From Paenarthrobacter nitroguajacolicus (GTDB lineage Bacteria > Actinomycetota > Actinomycetes > Actinomycetales > Micrococcaceae), in assembly GCF_007786235.1 (NCBI RefSeq), contig NZ_VNFK01000002.1, forward strand, positions 310,001 to 374,000: a stretch of DNA of 64,000 bases, written 5' to 3'. How positions within the stretch are numbered: the first letter of the stretch is position 1; every line of letters begins with the position of its first letter. Shown piece by piece: positions 17,049-27,748 of the stretch. Made by a program: the position numbers and the translations under genes. Below the pieces are notes generated by a model. The model had not been told where the DNA came from, ran no database searches, and saw only the letters and a program-made list of their open reading frames with translations.

Positions 17049-18118
17049 CCACCACCGACCAATCCGTGTCATTGTGGCAACCCGATGTTCTGGGACATGG
17101 ATACGAATGCCTGGACCTGCCCCTCACCGCCGATGAAGAGGGGCCCGTGAAGGCCACGCTCGTCCGACACGCGCCGCCCGTGTCCGAGGCAGCTCCGCAC
17201 GGCATCCTGGACTTCCTGGGGTCCTTTACCAAACGCAAACGCCGTTCTGCCCCCGCGGATCCAGGCGGAGCCCCAAGGGTGGTTCTGTACCTGCACGGAT
17301 GGGCAGACTACTTCCTGCAAACCGAACTGGCCGAGTACCTCACGGCATCGGGCTTCCACTTCTACGCACTCGACCTGCGGAAGTTCGGTCGCAGCCTGCT
17401 GCCGGGACAGACTCCCGGATACACTTCCGATCTCGGTGTCTACGACGAGGATCTTGCGGCCGCTCTGACGGAGATCGAACGGGACGTAGCATCGCGGACC
17501 TCGAATGCGACACCTCCTACGATTCATCTTCTCGCTCATTCTTTGGGAGGTTTGATCGCGGCCCTCTGGGCCGATCGCAACCCCGGCAGGGTGGGGACCC
17601 TGATCCTGAATTCGCCGTGGCTGGAGCTTCAGGGAAGCAGCCTCGTACGCAGCATAGCCATGCACCTGGTGGAACCTTTTGCCCGGACTGACCCCAAGCG
17701 CCCCTTCAGGTTTCCCGAGATGCCTGCTTACTGGGAGAGTGTCAGCAACGAGGCCCACGGCGAATGGATCCTGGATCCGGTGTGGCGTCCCCGGACCTCT
17801 TTCCCGATCCGGGCGGGATGGACCAAGGCCGTGCTCGCCGGGCACGCGACCGTGGAGCGCAAGCTGAACATCGATGCCCCGGTCCTGGTGCTCTTGTCAG
17901 GACGGACCAGAATCCAGGCGGAATGGACTGCGGAACTGATGCGGGCCGATGCCGTCATTGATGTTGAGCAAACGTCGCGACGGGCCCTCGGACTTGCCAG
18001 ACGCACGGCGGTGTTCCGGTACCCCGGCGCCCTGCATGATGTCTTTCTCTCCCGGCGCACCGTACGCCAACAGGCCTACCGCGACGTCGCCGTATGGCTC
18101 GCCGCCTATCCGTACTGA
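17045..18118 (+). CDS. Alpha/beta hydrolase, second of a tandem pair
   Basis: A 357-residue paralogue of the preceding gene: LYLHGWADYFLQTELAEYL (about residue 83), nucleophile elbow AHSLGG (about 160), LNSPWLELQGSSLVRS, and the likely catalytic His in GALHDVFLS near residue 335. It carries an extra basic insert (KRKRR) between its first strands. The ATG at 17045 overlaps the upstream stop as ATGA, so translation is probably coupled. An earlier in-frame start at 16988 is rejected because it would lie inside the upstream gene and has no family match. It converges on uppS with 15 bases between. Confidence 0.9.
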   Translation: MTTTDQSVSLWQPDVLGHGYECLDLPLTADEEGPVKATLVRHAPPVSEAAPHGILDFLGSFTKRKRRSAPADPGGAPRVVLYLHGWADYFLQTELAEYLTASGFHFYALDLRKFGRSLLPGQTPGYTSDLGVYDEDLAAALTEIERDVASRTSNATPPTIHLLAHSLGGLIAALWADRNPGRVGTLILNSPWLELQGSSLVRSIAMHLVEPFARTDPKRPFRFPEMPAYWESVSNEAHGEWILDPVWRPRTSFPIRAGWTKAVLAGHATVERKLNIDAPVLVLLSGRTRIQAEWTAELMRADAVIDVEQTSRRALGLARRTAVFRYPGALHDVFLSRRTVRQQAYRDVAVWLAAYPY

Positions 18119-18133
18119 ACTAGCAGGCGTGTG

Positions 18134-18958
18134 CTATTTCGCGGCAGGGGCGGCGTCCACGGCGCCACCATAGCGTCGGTCGCGTTTGGCATAAATTTCG
18201 ACGGCGTCCCACAAAGTCCGGCGGTCAACATCCGGCCACAGCGTGTCCATGAAGACGAACTCTGCGTAAGCAGACTGCCACAGCAGGAAATTGGATAGCC
18301 GCTGCTCTCCCGAACTCCGCAGGAAAAGATCAACATCCGGGAGGTCTGGCTCGTCCAGGTACTTCTGGATAGTCTTCTCGGACACGGCGCCCGGCTTGAG
18401 GCGTCCCGCCGCCACATCGTGCGCTATTGCGGACACGGCATCGGCAATCTCAGCCCGGCCGCCGTAGTTAACACACATGGTCAACGTGCACGTATCGTTG
18501 GCCCGGGTGTAGTCCTCGGCTTCTTCCAGCTCTTTGATCACTGAACCCCAAAGCCGTGGCCGGCGACCGGCCCAGCGGATCCGGACGCCCCATTCGTCGA
18601 GCTGGTTGCGCTGCCGACGTAGTACATCCTTGTTAAATCCCATCAGGAAGCGCACTTCCTCAGGGGACCGCCGCCAGTTCTCTGTGGAGAAGGCGTACAC
18701 GCTGACATACTTGATGCCGAGTTCGATCGCTCCGGCCATCACGTCCAACAGCGCAGGCTCCCCCGCCTTGTGCCCCTCAATACGCGGCAAGCCCCGCTGG
18801 TTTGCCCAGCGCCCGTTGCCGTCCATGACGATTGCCACGTGCTGCGGGATGAGTTCGCTTGGAATGCTTGGCGGGACTGCGCCCGAGGGGTGCCCGTAGG
18901 GGGCAACCACTGGTGCAGTCCTTGCCGTTATTGACTTGCTTTTCTTTCCCAGTGCCAC
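18134..18958 (-). CDS. uppS: Isoprenyl (undecaprenyl) diphosphate synthase
   Basis: Cis-prenyltransferase making the lipid carrier for cell-wall synthesis. The 274-residue product has the signature [24 protein letters not shown] (catalytic Asp near residue 46), [12 protein letters not shown], and the C-terminal [21 protein letters not shown]. An N-terminal extension of about 35 residues is common in this phylum. It follows recO with two bases between and is probably co-transcribed. Actinobacteria often have two cis-prenyltransferases, so the exact chain length cannot be fixed from sequence. Confidence 0.95.
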   Translation of the reverse strand: MALGKKSKSITARTAPVVAPYGHPSGAVPPSIPSELIPQHVAIVMDGNGRWANQRGLPRIEGHKAGEPALLDVMAGAIELGIKYVSVYAFSTENWRRSPEEVRFLMGFNKDVLRRQRNQLDEWGVRIRWAGRRPRLWGSVIKELEEAEDYTRANDTCTLTMCVNYGGRAEIADAVSAIAHDVAAGRLKPGAVSEKTIQKYLDEPDLPDVDLFLRSSGEQRLSNFLLWQSAYAEFVFMDTLWPDVDRRTLWDAVEIYAKRDRRYGGAVDAAPAAK

Positions 18959-18960
18959 TG

Positions 18961-19713
18961 TCAGCTTCGCTCCACGTGTTTAAGTGATTTCAGTGCCCGC
19001 TCCAAATGCCATTGCAGATAGCTCGCCACGAGCCCGGCCGCTTCCCGCCGATGCCGGGAATCCGACGCGTCCGCAATGCTCCAGTTCCCCGTCAGCAGGG
19101 CACCAAGCAGCACCACGGTCTCCGGTGCCGGAGCCGGGGAACCGGGAGGCCTGCAGTCGCTGCAGACCATCCCTCCCACGGGAGCGGCGAAGGCCGTGTG
19201 CGGGCCAGGGCGTCCGCAACGGGCGCAGTCCGTAAAACTCGGCGCCCAGCCACCTGTTGCCAAGGCCCGCAACAGATACGAGTCGAGGATGAGTTCGGGC
19301 GGATGGTCCGAGCGACTCAGGGCCGCCAAGGCACCCACCAGGAGAGAGTACTGGGCGGTGCCCGATTCGGTGTCGGCATCAGTCAGTTTCTCGGCAGTTT
19401 CCGTCATGGCTGCTGCCACCGTGAACCGGCCATAATCCGCGGCGATGCTGCTCCCGTAGGCACCTTTCGCAACGGCCTGCGTGACGATGTCGAGGGTCCG
19501 GCCGGAGACAAGTTGGAGGTCTGCCACCATAAACGGTTCCAACCGCGCCCCAAACCGGCTGCTGGTCCTGCGAACGCCTTTGGCAACAGCACGGACCTGC
19601 CCATGGTGTTTGGTCAAAAGAGTGATGATGCGATCCGCCTCGCCCAGCTTATGGGTACGGAGCACCACGGCATCGTCCCTATAGGACCGTGCTGCAAACG
19701 ACGGATTGGCCAC
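18961..19713 (-). CDS. recO: DNA repair protein RecO
   Basis: Mediator of RecF-pathway recombination, loading RecA onto SSB-coated DNA. The 250-residue protein has an N-terminal OB fold ([24 protein letters not shown]), a helical middle, and a zinc site from CARCG (about residue 178) and CSDC. GTG 19713 gives the typical [19 protein letters not shown]-terminus; a GTG at 19728 is also in frame and neither has a strong ribosome site. It pairs with uppS as in many Actinobacteria. Confidence 0.93.
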   Translation of the reverse strand: MANPSFAARSYRDDAVVLRTHKLGEADRIITLLTKHHGQVRAVAKGVRRTSSRFGARLEPFMVADLQLVSGRTLDIVTQAVAKGAYGSSIAADYGRFTVAAAMTETAEKLTDADTESGTAQYSLLVGALAALSRSDHPPELILDSYLLRALATGGWAPSFTDCARCGRPGPHTAFAAPVGGMVCSDCRPPGSPAPAPETVVLLGALLTGNWSIADASDSRHRREAAGLVASYLQWHLERALKSLKHVERS

Positions 19714-19759
19714 AACTAATCTTCGCACTATGCCCGGCCCCGGCGGTGCCGCCGGGACC

Positions 19760-19788
19760 GTGTGGTGACGGATTTCCCGTCACCACAC
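19760..19788 (-). terminator. Hairpin downstream of leuA
   Basis: A perfect 12-bp stem (GTGTGGTGACGG and its complement) with loop ATTTC, ten bases after the leuA stop. A second small GC-rich palindrome, GGCGGTGCCGCC, lies at 19742-19753. There is no clear U-tract, so efficiency is uncertain. Confidence 0.65.
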
Positions 19789-19797
19789 AGCGGGCAT

Positions 19798-21552
<1,755 letters not shown>

Positions 21553-21570
21553 CTAAGAACTAAGTGAAAG

Positions 21571-21649
21571 CTTAGCCGGACACAACGGAACTCCGCGGCG
21601 AGGATGGCCCAGCGTCAGATAGCTTTCAGGCCTCGCCGCGGCAGCTAAG
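21571..21649 (-). promoter_or_regulatory. leuA leader RNA: nested hairpin over the Leu codons
   Basis: On the minus strand an 11-bp perfect stem pairs CCGCGGCGAGG (21641-21631) with CCTCGCCGCGG (21603-21593) across a 27-base loop. Just outside it, CUUAGCUG at 21649-21642, which includes the third Leu codon of the leader peptide, can pair with CGGCUAAG at 21578-21571 (8 bp with one G-U). No U-run follows. GGCCU at 21632-21628 is also complementary to AGGCC at 21547-21543 overlapping the leuA ribosome site, a possible alternative fold. Confidence 0.65.
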
Positions 21650-21670
21650 AAGAAGCATTGCCGCACGCAC
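21626..21670 (-). CDS. Leucine leader peptide of leuA
   Basis: A 14-codon open frame GTG-CGT-GCG-GCA-ATG-CTT-CTT-CTT-AGC and onward, encoding MRAAMLLLSCRGEA. Three successive CTT codons, rare in such GC-rich DNA, are what a leucine-sensing leader should have. The GTG lies six bases after TACTGT, so it may be translated from a leaderless transcript; the internal ATG at 21658 could also start MLLLSCRGEA. Its codons 9-13 form part of the 5' arm of the leader hairpin. It resembles the leuS leader at 46752-46778 (MRAILLLS). Translation itself is not shown by sequence. Confidence 0.7.
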   Translation of the reverse strand: MRAAMLLLSCRGEA

Positions 21671-21676
21671 AAATTC

Positions 21677-21708
21677 ACAGTAACACGATGCGTATGATGA
21701 CAGTGCAA
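21677..21708 (-). promoter_or_regulatory. Predicted promoter of the leuA leader transcript
   Basis: TACTGT (-10, 21682-21677) lies six bases before the leader GTG at 21670. TTGCAC (21708-21703) is 20 bases further upstream, longer than the ideal 17 for a -35. The leuS leader promoter has the same two hexamer positions with a 22-base spacer. Confidence 0.45.
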
Positions 21709-21784
21709 CACCTCATGCAACGTCCACTATGCAGACGCCGCGACGGTGGAAACGCCGGCTGCAGTGTCCACACAAGGAGCCACA

Positions 21785-23737
21785 GTGCCACAGTCGGGGA
21801 TAACTCTTTCCAACATCGATCACAGCGTCCGGCCCCAGGACGACCTCTACCAGCACGTCAATGGCGCGTGGCTCAATAGCACTACGATCCCGGACGACCG
21901 ACCACTGGAAGGTACATTCACCGCTTTGCGGGATGGCGCTGAGTTAGCAGTCAAAGCGATTATCGAAGAAGCTGCCGGCAAGGGAGGGGCCGCGACCGGC
22001 GTCGAGCAAAAAGTCGGCGGCCTCTACGCCAGCTTCATGGACGAGGCAGCAGCCGAACAAAAGGGCCTCGACCCCGTGCGCGGACGGCTGGAGGAAGTCA
22101 ACGCCGTTGGATCGTCAGAAGAGTTGGCCGTCTTGATTGGCCGGTTGTTCCGTTCGGACGTCTCCGGGCTCTTTTCCATCTATCCTGCTCCCGATGCCGG
22201 CAACCCGGAACGCATCCTCCTGTATATCGGGCAGGGAGGCCTGGGATTGCCGGACGAGTCCTACTACAGGGAAGAAAAGTTCGCCGGGATTGTCACCGCA
22301 TATGGCGAATACATTGCCAGGATGTTCATGCTGGCCGGCATCCCGGACGCAGCGGAGGCCTCGCAGCGGATCGTCGCGCTCGAAACAGCCCTTGCATCGC
22401 ACCACTGGGACAACGTCACTCTCCGAAATCCCCAGAAGACGTACAACCTCAAGACCGCCGAGGAAGCAGTATCGCTGTTCCCCTTGCTGGACACCTGGTT
22501 CGAGGCCGCGCGAGTGGAATCGGCCAAGCGACAGGAAATCGTGGTCAGCACCCCGGACTTCTTTGCCGGTGCCGCCGGCCTGCTGGAATCCGAGCCCCTG
22601 GACACCTGGAAGGAGTGGCTGACCCTGCGGGTTCTCAGCTCCGCTGCCCCTTACCTGTCGTCGGAGTTCGTGGACACCAACTTCGATTTCTACGGCACCA
22701 CCCTCAGCGGAACGCCCCGAAACAAGGAACGATGGAAGCGTGGTGTGGCTGTCGTCGAGGCAGCTCTGGGCGAAGCCGTTGGGCAGATCTATGTGGAACG
22801 GCACTTCCCGGCCGGCCACAAGGCCAGGATGGAAACCCTCGTCACCAACTTGATCGAGGCGTACCGGGACAGTATCTCCTCCCTGAAGTGGATGGGCGAG
22901 GAGACCAAGGCCGAAGCGCTGAGGAAGCTGGAAGCATTCCGTCCCAAGATCGGATTCCCGGAAAAGTGGATCGACTACTCCGCAGTGGACATCGATCCGA
23001 AGGATCTTCTGGGCAACGTGGAGCGCGCCCACGACGCCGACGTCGACCGGCATCTGGACGAAATCGGCAAACCGGTTGATCTCGACAAGTGGCTCATGAC
23101 ACCGCAAACGGTGAACGCCTACTACCATCCAATGCTTAATGAGATCGTGTTTCCAGCAGCCATATTGCAACCTCCCTTTTTCAACGCCGAAGCCGACGAC
23201 GCAGTGAACTACGGTGGAATCGGCGCCGTGATCGGCCACGAAATTGGCCACGGATTCGACGATCAGGGATCGCAGTTCGACGGCAGCGGCGCCCTGCGGA
23301 ACTGGTGGACGGAAGAAGACCGAACCGCCTTCGAAGCATTAACGGCCAAGTTGGTGGCGCAGTACGACGCGCTCTCTCCCTACGCGGCACCTGACCACAA
23401 GGTCAACGGAAAACTAACCCTGGGTGAGAACATTGGCGACCTCGGCGGCCTGACGATTGCCTACAAGGCCTATCTCCTGAGTCTGAACGGGGCCGAGCCT
23501 GAGGTCATCGACGGCTTCACGGGACAGCAACGCTTCTTCATGTCATGGGCGGCTGGTTGGCGGCAAGTCATCCGCACGGAAGAAGCAATCCGACGTCTTG
23601 CCACGGACCCCCACTCCCCCAACGAATTCCGTACCAACGCCATTGCCCGCAACCTCGACGCGTTCCACGAGGCATTCGATGTCACTGAGACCGATGGCAT
23701 GTGGATGGAATCCGAGGATCGCGTCAGCATCTGGTAG
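21785..23737 (+). CDS. pepO: M13-family zinc metallopeptidase (PepO/neprilysin-like)
   Basis: Large oligopeptidase for short peptides. The 650-residue product has the M13 N-terminal domain (DHSVRPQDDLYQHVNGAWL) and the catalytic zinc motif in GHEIGHGFDDQG with the second metal-ligand motif ENIGDLGGL about 60 residues later; NAYYHP and FPAAILQPPFF are the family's substrate-site signatures. There is no signal peptide or membrane anchor, so it is cytosolic, unlike animal neprilysin. GTG 21785 is preceded by AAGGAG at five bases, better than the GTG 13 codons upstream. Divergent from leuA. Confidence 0.95.
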   Translation: MPQSGITLSNIDHSVRPQDDLYQHVNGAWLNSTTIPDDRPLEGTFTALRDGAELAVKAIIEEAAGKGGAATGVEQKVGGLYASFMDEAAAEQKGLDPVRGRLEEVNAVGSSEELAVLIGRLFRSDVSGLFSIYPAPDAGNPERILLYIGQGGLGLPDESYYREEKFAGIVTAYGEYIARMFMLAGIPDAAEASQRIVALETALASHHWDNVTLRNPQKTYNLKTAEEAVSLFPLLDTWFEAARVESAKRQEIVVSTPDFFAGAAGLLESEPLDTWKEWLTLRVLSSAAPYLSSEFVDTNFDFYGTTLSGTPRNKERWKRGVAVVEAALGEAVGQIYVERHFPAGHKARMETLVTNLIEAYRDSISSLKWMGEETKAEALRKLEAFRPKIGFPEKWIDYSAVDIDPKDLLGNVERAHDADVDRHLDEIGKPVDLDKWLMTPQTVNAYYHPMLNEIVFPAAILQPPFFNAEADDAVNYGGIGAVIGHEIGHGFDDQGSQFDGSGALRNWWTEEDRTAFEALTAKLVAQYDALSPYAAPDHKVNGKLTLGENIGDLGGLTIAYKAYLLSLNGAEPEVIDGFTGQQRFFMSWAAGWRQVIRTEEAIRRLATDPHSPNEFRTNAIARNLDAFHEAFDVTETDGMWMESEDRVSIW

Positions 23738-23750
23738 GACTGGCAAGACA

Positions 23751-23780
23751 AAGAGGCCGGGCCACATGGCCCGGCCTCTT
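23751..23780. terminator. Bidirectional intrinsic terminator between pepO and the LCP gene
   Basis: AAGAGGCCGGGCC pairs with its complement around ACAT, a 13-bp stem, followed by CTTT on the plus strand; the minus strand ends in CTT plus TGTC. It lies between convergent genes. Confidence 0.88.
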
Positions 23781-23805
23781 CTTTACACGTGAAAGACTCG
23801 ATCGG

Positions 23806-25365
23806 CTACTGATCGATGTACAGCGGATTTACCTGTTGGCACACGGCGTCGCTGGCTGTCTGGTTGACGACGTCCGACGGTACGGATGCTGCCCCGTAGG
23901 CAGTTCCCGTCCCGAAGTCCGTGCCAACGTAGAGCTGCACGCCCGCGACCCCCGGCGCCTCTTGGACTTGGGCGGCCGGGATTCCGTAGAGGGTGGCAAC
24001 GTCAGCGGCCACATCCGCGAAGCCCGTTCCGTAATAGACCACGGTCTGGTCCACGGGATTGGCCAGGTAGGACACAGCCTGGGTGAAGCCGTTGCCCGTC
24101 AGCACAGCCATGATCTCCTGCGCCCGAGTGGCAACACCGCTGCCATTGGCAACTGCAACGGGTTGGATGGCCTTGTTGTAGGCCGGCGCGACAGGAGTGG
24201 TTGCCGTAGGCTGTGGCGCAGGACTTTCTGTGGCAGCCGGCGAGGACGTCGCGCCAGGATTAGTCAGGTCAAGGTCTGCACGCAGCGCTGCGAAAAGTTG
24301 GGACGCCTGGGGCTCTATGAGCTCCAACCTGTTCGGATCGACAGCCGCCGCCTGCGTGGGAACAGCCACGAAAGCAACCTTCGAAACGTCGATGTCCTTC
24401 AGACGCCCACCAATGGTCAACAACGACGGGACGGATGCCAGGCCCTCATCAACCGTGAGGTTCTGTGTGACGACATCTGCGATCTGCAGGAGCCTCTGCG
24501 GGTTACCCAACGTGCCCTCGTCCTTGAGCTTTCTTGTCAGGGACGAAAGGAATGCCTGTTGACCCTTGATGCGGCCAAGGTCGCCACCATCGCCGAAAGC
24601 GTGCCTCGTTCGCAGGAACGCAAGGGCCTGCTCACCTTCCACCATGGAGTCGCCCTTGGGCAGACGGAGTCGGGAATCGGGGTCAAAGACGGGATCGCTG
24701 ACGCATACATTGACGCCACCTATCGCTTTGGAGAGCTCCTTGACCGCATTGAAGTCCGCCATCATGAAGTGGTCAATCTCCAGGCCCGTCAGCTTATTGA
24801 CCGTGTCGACAGCACATCCTATGCCTGCTTCCGCCATGGCCTCGTTGATCATCACGCCGCTCCGGGCAGGGAACGTCTGATTGTTGGTGCGGTCGGTGCA
24901 CTGTGGCACGTCGACCAACAGGTCGCGCGGGAAGCTCATCACGCTGACGCGCTTGTTGTCAGCGGAGATATCCAGCAGCATCATGACATCCGAGTGACCG
25001 TAGCCAGTGGAGTCTTCGGTGCTGCCGTAGTCGGCATTTTTTCCGTCGCGCGTATCAGAGCCAAGGATGAGGATCTGGAGGCGATCAGATTTGTCATTGG
25101 CCAAAGCCTCACCGGAATCCCGGGTTTCGCCGGCACTCAGTGGAGCCTTGGTGATGTTGTTCTGCAGCCGAATGAACCAAAAGGCCGCAAAGGCCACACC
25201 GGCAACCAAGGTTAGCGACAGCACGCCGGTAACAATCTTCAGCCATAGCGGAAGCCCCTTGGGCGCCTTCATGTGGCGAGGAGTGCCGTCGGCAGCCTCC
25301 CCATGGCGTGCCGCAACGGAGCCTGCGGTGCCGGTGCCCTCCGGGCGGGCGTCACGACGTCGCAC
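23806..25365 (-). CDS. LytR-CpsA-Psr (LCP) family wall-polymer ligase
   Basis: Membrane-anchored enzyme of the family that attaches teichoic acid-like or arabinogalactan-like polymers to peptidoglycan. The 519-residue protein has a cytosolic N-terminus, one transmembrane helix (about 42-66), the extracellular LCP domain (about 95-270; LGSDTRDG, MSFPRDLLV, LRTRHAFGDGGDLGRIKGQQ, with the conserved Asp and Arg residues), a Pro/Thr/Ala-rich linker near 375-395, and a C-terminal LytR_C domain (about 400-490). It is followed by a strong terminator. The substrate polymer is not determined. Confidence 0.93.
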   Translation of the reverse strand: MRRRDARPEGTGTAGSVAARHGEAADGTPRHMKAPKGLPLWLKIVTGVLSLTLVAGVAFAAFWFIRLQNNITKAPLSAGETRDSGEALANDKSDRLQILILGSDTRDGKNADYGSTEDSTGYGHSDVMMLLDISADNKRVSVMSFPRDLLVDVPQCTDRTNNQTFPARSGVMINEAMAEAGIGCAVDTVNKLTGLEIDHFMMADFNAVKELSKAIGGVNVCVSDPVFDPDSRLRLPKGDSMVEGEQALAFLRTRHAFGDGGDLGRIKGQQAFLSSLTRKLKDEGTLGNPQRLLQIADVVTQNLTVDEGLASVPSLLTIGGRLKDIDVSKVAFVAVPTQAAAVDPNRLELIEPQASQLFAALRADLDLTNPGATSSPAATESPAPQPTATTPVAPAYNKAIQPVAVANGSGVATRAQEIMAVLTGNGFTQAVSYLANPVDQTVVYYGTGFADVAADVATLYGIPAAQVQEAPGVAGVQLYVGTDFGTGTAYGAASVPSDVVNQTASDAVCQQVNPLYIDQ

Positions 25366-25470
25366 TATTCGGTTTACCTTTCCTCAAACAGCTGGATCCC
25401 CGCAATCATAGTTCCCGATTCTGAGAAGTTCCTTATCGAGCCGAAGCCACGCCGGATCCAGTGACTCCGG

Positions 25471-26433
25471 CTAGAACCCCAGCTTGACCAATTGCTTGGG
25501 ATCCCGCTGCCAGTCCTTGGCCACCTTGACGTGCAGGTCAAGGTAAATCCGGGTGCCGAGCAGTGTTTCAATGCCCTTGCGTGCATTGGTGCCAACTTCA
25601 CGTAACCGGCTTCCGCCCTTACCGATAATGATCGCCTTCTGCGAAGGACGCTCAACATACAGATTGACGCGAACGTCCAAGAGTGGGTTGTCCTCGGTGC
25701 GCCCTTCACGGGGGACGATTTCTTCCACCACCACTGCCAATGAGTGGGGAAGTTCATCGCGGACGCCTTCAAGGGCAGCTTCGCGGATGAGCTCGGCAAT
25801 CATGACGGCCTCGGGCTCGTCAGTAAGCTCCCCGTCCGGGTAAAGCGGCGGAGATGACGGCATGTGGCTGATCAGAACATCCGCAACTGTGGACACCTGG
25901 AATCCATCGGCAGCAGAGACTGGAACGATGTCCGCCCAGCCCTGTTCACCGAGGACTTCGCGACCCAGCGCGGCGACGGCAAGCAGCTGCTCCGTCAGCG
26001 CCTGGCGGTCCACGAGGTCGGTTTTGGTCACCAGCGCGACGATCGGCTTGCGCCCTACTGCGGCCAGTTGGGCAGCAATATACTTGTCCCCAGGGCCGAT
26101 TTTCTCGTTGGCCGGCAGGCAGAAGCCGATGGCATCGACTTCAGCCAATGTGTCGGCAACGAGTTCGTTGAGACGCTTTCCAAGCAAAGTTCGCGGCCTG
26201 TGCAGGCCAGGTGTGTCCACCAGGATCAACTGCGCATCATCCCGGTGCACAATACCGCGGATCGTGTGACGCGTGGTTTGCGGTTTGGCCGAAGTGATGG
26301 CCACTTTTTGGCCCACCAGGGCGTTGGTCAGTGTCGACTTGCCGGCATTCGGACGGCCGACCAACACGGAGAACCCTGCGTGGAAGCCGCCGAAGTCGTC
26401 ATCGGCATTGAAATTCTTATTTTGCTTGCTCAC
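25471..26433 (-). CDS. era: GTPase Era
   Basis: Ribosome assembly GTPase that binds the 3' end of 16S rRNA. The 320-residue protein has G1 GRPNAGKST, the T-loop region TTRHTIRG, G3 DTPGLHRP, G4 TKTD, and a C-terminal KH domain with the AIIIGKGGSRLREVG motif. GTG 26433 (MSKQNKN) has GGGAG about seven bases upstream; longer upstream readings have no family support. The start lies 17 bases inside the upstream gene, so translation is coupled. It sits downstream of ybeY, as is common. Confidence 0.96.
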   Translation of the reverse strand: MSKQNKNFNADDDFGGFHAGFSVLVGRPNAGKSTLTNALVGQKVAITSAKPQTTRHTIRGIVHRDDAQLILVDTPGLHRPRTLLGKRLNELVADTLAEVDAIGFCLPANEKIGPGDKYIAAQLAAVGRKPIVALVTKTDLVDRQALTEQLLAVAALGREVLGEQGWADIVPVSAADGFQVSTVADVLISHMPSSPPLYPDGELTDEPEAVMIAELIREAALEGVRDELPHSLAVVVEEIVPREGRTEDNPLLDVRVNLYVERPSQKAIIIGKGGSRLREVGTNARKGIETLLGTRIYLDLHVKVAKDWQRDPKQLVKLGF

Positions 26434-27748
26434 GTGGAACTCCCTGTTGCGTTGAGTCGGCGTCTTCGAGTAGGTCCTCAAAGTCAGTGTCTTCCTTTGG
26501 CATGGCTGCCGCAATGATGTGGCTGACCCGGTTTCGACGACCCTCCAGCCTATCCGCCCTCAGCGATACTCCGTTCACTTCAACCGAGCTGCCCACAATC
26601 GGAACCTGACCCAGCGCCTTCGCGAGGAGGCCACCGACGGTGTCCACCTCGTCGTCGTCGAGGTCTACATCAAACAACTCGCCGAGGTCGTCAATGCTCA
26701 TGCGCGCGCTGACGCGATAGGTACCATCGCCCAGGTCGACGGCCTCTTCAGCTGCGGCATCGTACTCATCCACGATCTCCCCCACAATTTCCTCGATGAG
26801 GTCCTCAAGGGTTACCAGCCCGGCCGTTCCTCCGTACTCGTCGATGACGATGGCCACGTGCGTTGACTCCTGCTGAAGTTCCCTCAGGAGGTCGCTCACG
26901 GGTTTGGATTCGGGGACATATCGGACGTCCCGGGCAAGCGAGTCAACGTCATGGGCCTGTAGTCCGGTCTCGCTGCGATGCATTGCTGCAGCCACATCCT
27001 TGAGGTAGAGAATGCCGCGGATCTGATCCGTGTTCTCGCCGATCACCGGGATTCGGGAGTAGCCGGACCGCAGGAAAAGACCCATTGCCGTTTCAAGATC
27101 CGAGCCTGTAGCGATGCTGACAATGTCTGTCCTGGGGACCATAACGGAACGGACCAAAGTGTCACCGAAGTCGAAGACCGAATGAATGAGTTCAGCCTCG
27201 TTGTCTTCGATCATGTCCGACTCCGCGGCGCGATCCACGAACTCCCGGAACTCTTCTTCGCTGACGAAAGCATCATCCCCGCCTGGGGCGCCGGGTGCGA
27301 CCGCCTGTCCCAAGGCCACCAGCCAGCCCGGAATGGGTCCCAGGACCCAGCAGAGGAACCTGATGAGGGGCGCCGTGAAGCGAACCACAGGCCCCGAATG
27401 CGCCCTGCCCAATTGCCTCGGCGAAACACCAACCAGCACAAAACCGATTACTGCCATGATGCCGGTGGCCGCGAGCCCCGCAAGCCATACGTTGTCCAGC
27501 AAACTATGCAGGACCACAGCGACGGCAACTGCTGCCGCCATTTCAAACCACACGCGCCAGAAACGCAGGGCACGCATATGTGCAATGGGGTCCTTGAGAA
27601 TGCCTCCCAAGGCCTTGCCCTTGCTCCGGACTATGGACTGTTCGGCCTCATGCCGGGGCAGGAAGTTGAACGCAGCCTCGGCGGCGGTCAGTAGTGCAAC
27701 GAAACTGAGGAAAACCAGCGCCATGCCGACCAGGATGATCGAGGTCAC
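26417..27748 (-). CDS. CNNM/CorC-type transporter-associated protein (hemolysin family)
   Basis: Membrane protein of the CNNM family implicated in magnesium/cobalt handling; the hemolysin name is historical. The 443-residue product has an N-terminal DUF21 domain with several transmembrane helices (about 1-150), a pair of CBS domains (about 200-325; VMVPRTDIVSI, YGGTAGLVTLEDLIEEIVGEIVDEYD), and a C-terminal CorC_HlyC domain (about 340-425). It overlaps ybeY upstream by four bases and era downstream by 17 bases. Confidence 0.92.
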   Translation of the reverse strand: MTSIILVGMALVFLSFVALLTAAEAAFNFLPRHEAEQSIVRSKGKALGGILKDPIAHMRALRFWRVWFEMAAAVAVAVVLHSLLDNVWLAGLAATGIMAVIGFVLVGVSPRQLGRAHSGPVVRFTAPLIRFLCWVLGPIPGWLVALGQAVAPGAPGGDDAFVSEEEFREFVDRAAESDMIEDNEAELIHSVFDFGDTLVRSVMVPRTDIVSIATGSDLETAMGLFLRSGYSRIPVIGENTDQIRGILYLKDVAAAMHRSETGLQAHDVDSLARDVRYVPESKPVSDLLRELQQESTHVAIVIDEYGGTAGLVTLEDLIEEIVGEIVDEYDAAAEEAVDLGDGTYRVSARMSIDDLGELFDVDLDDDEVDTVGGLLAKALGQVPIVGSSVEVNGVSLRADRLEGRRNRVSHIIAAAMPKEDTDFEDLLEDADSTQQGVPREQAK

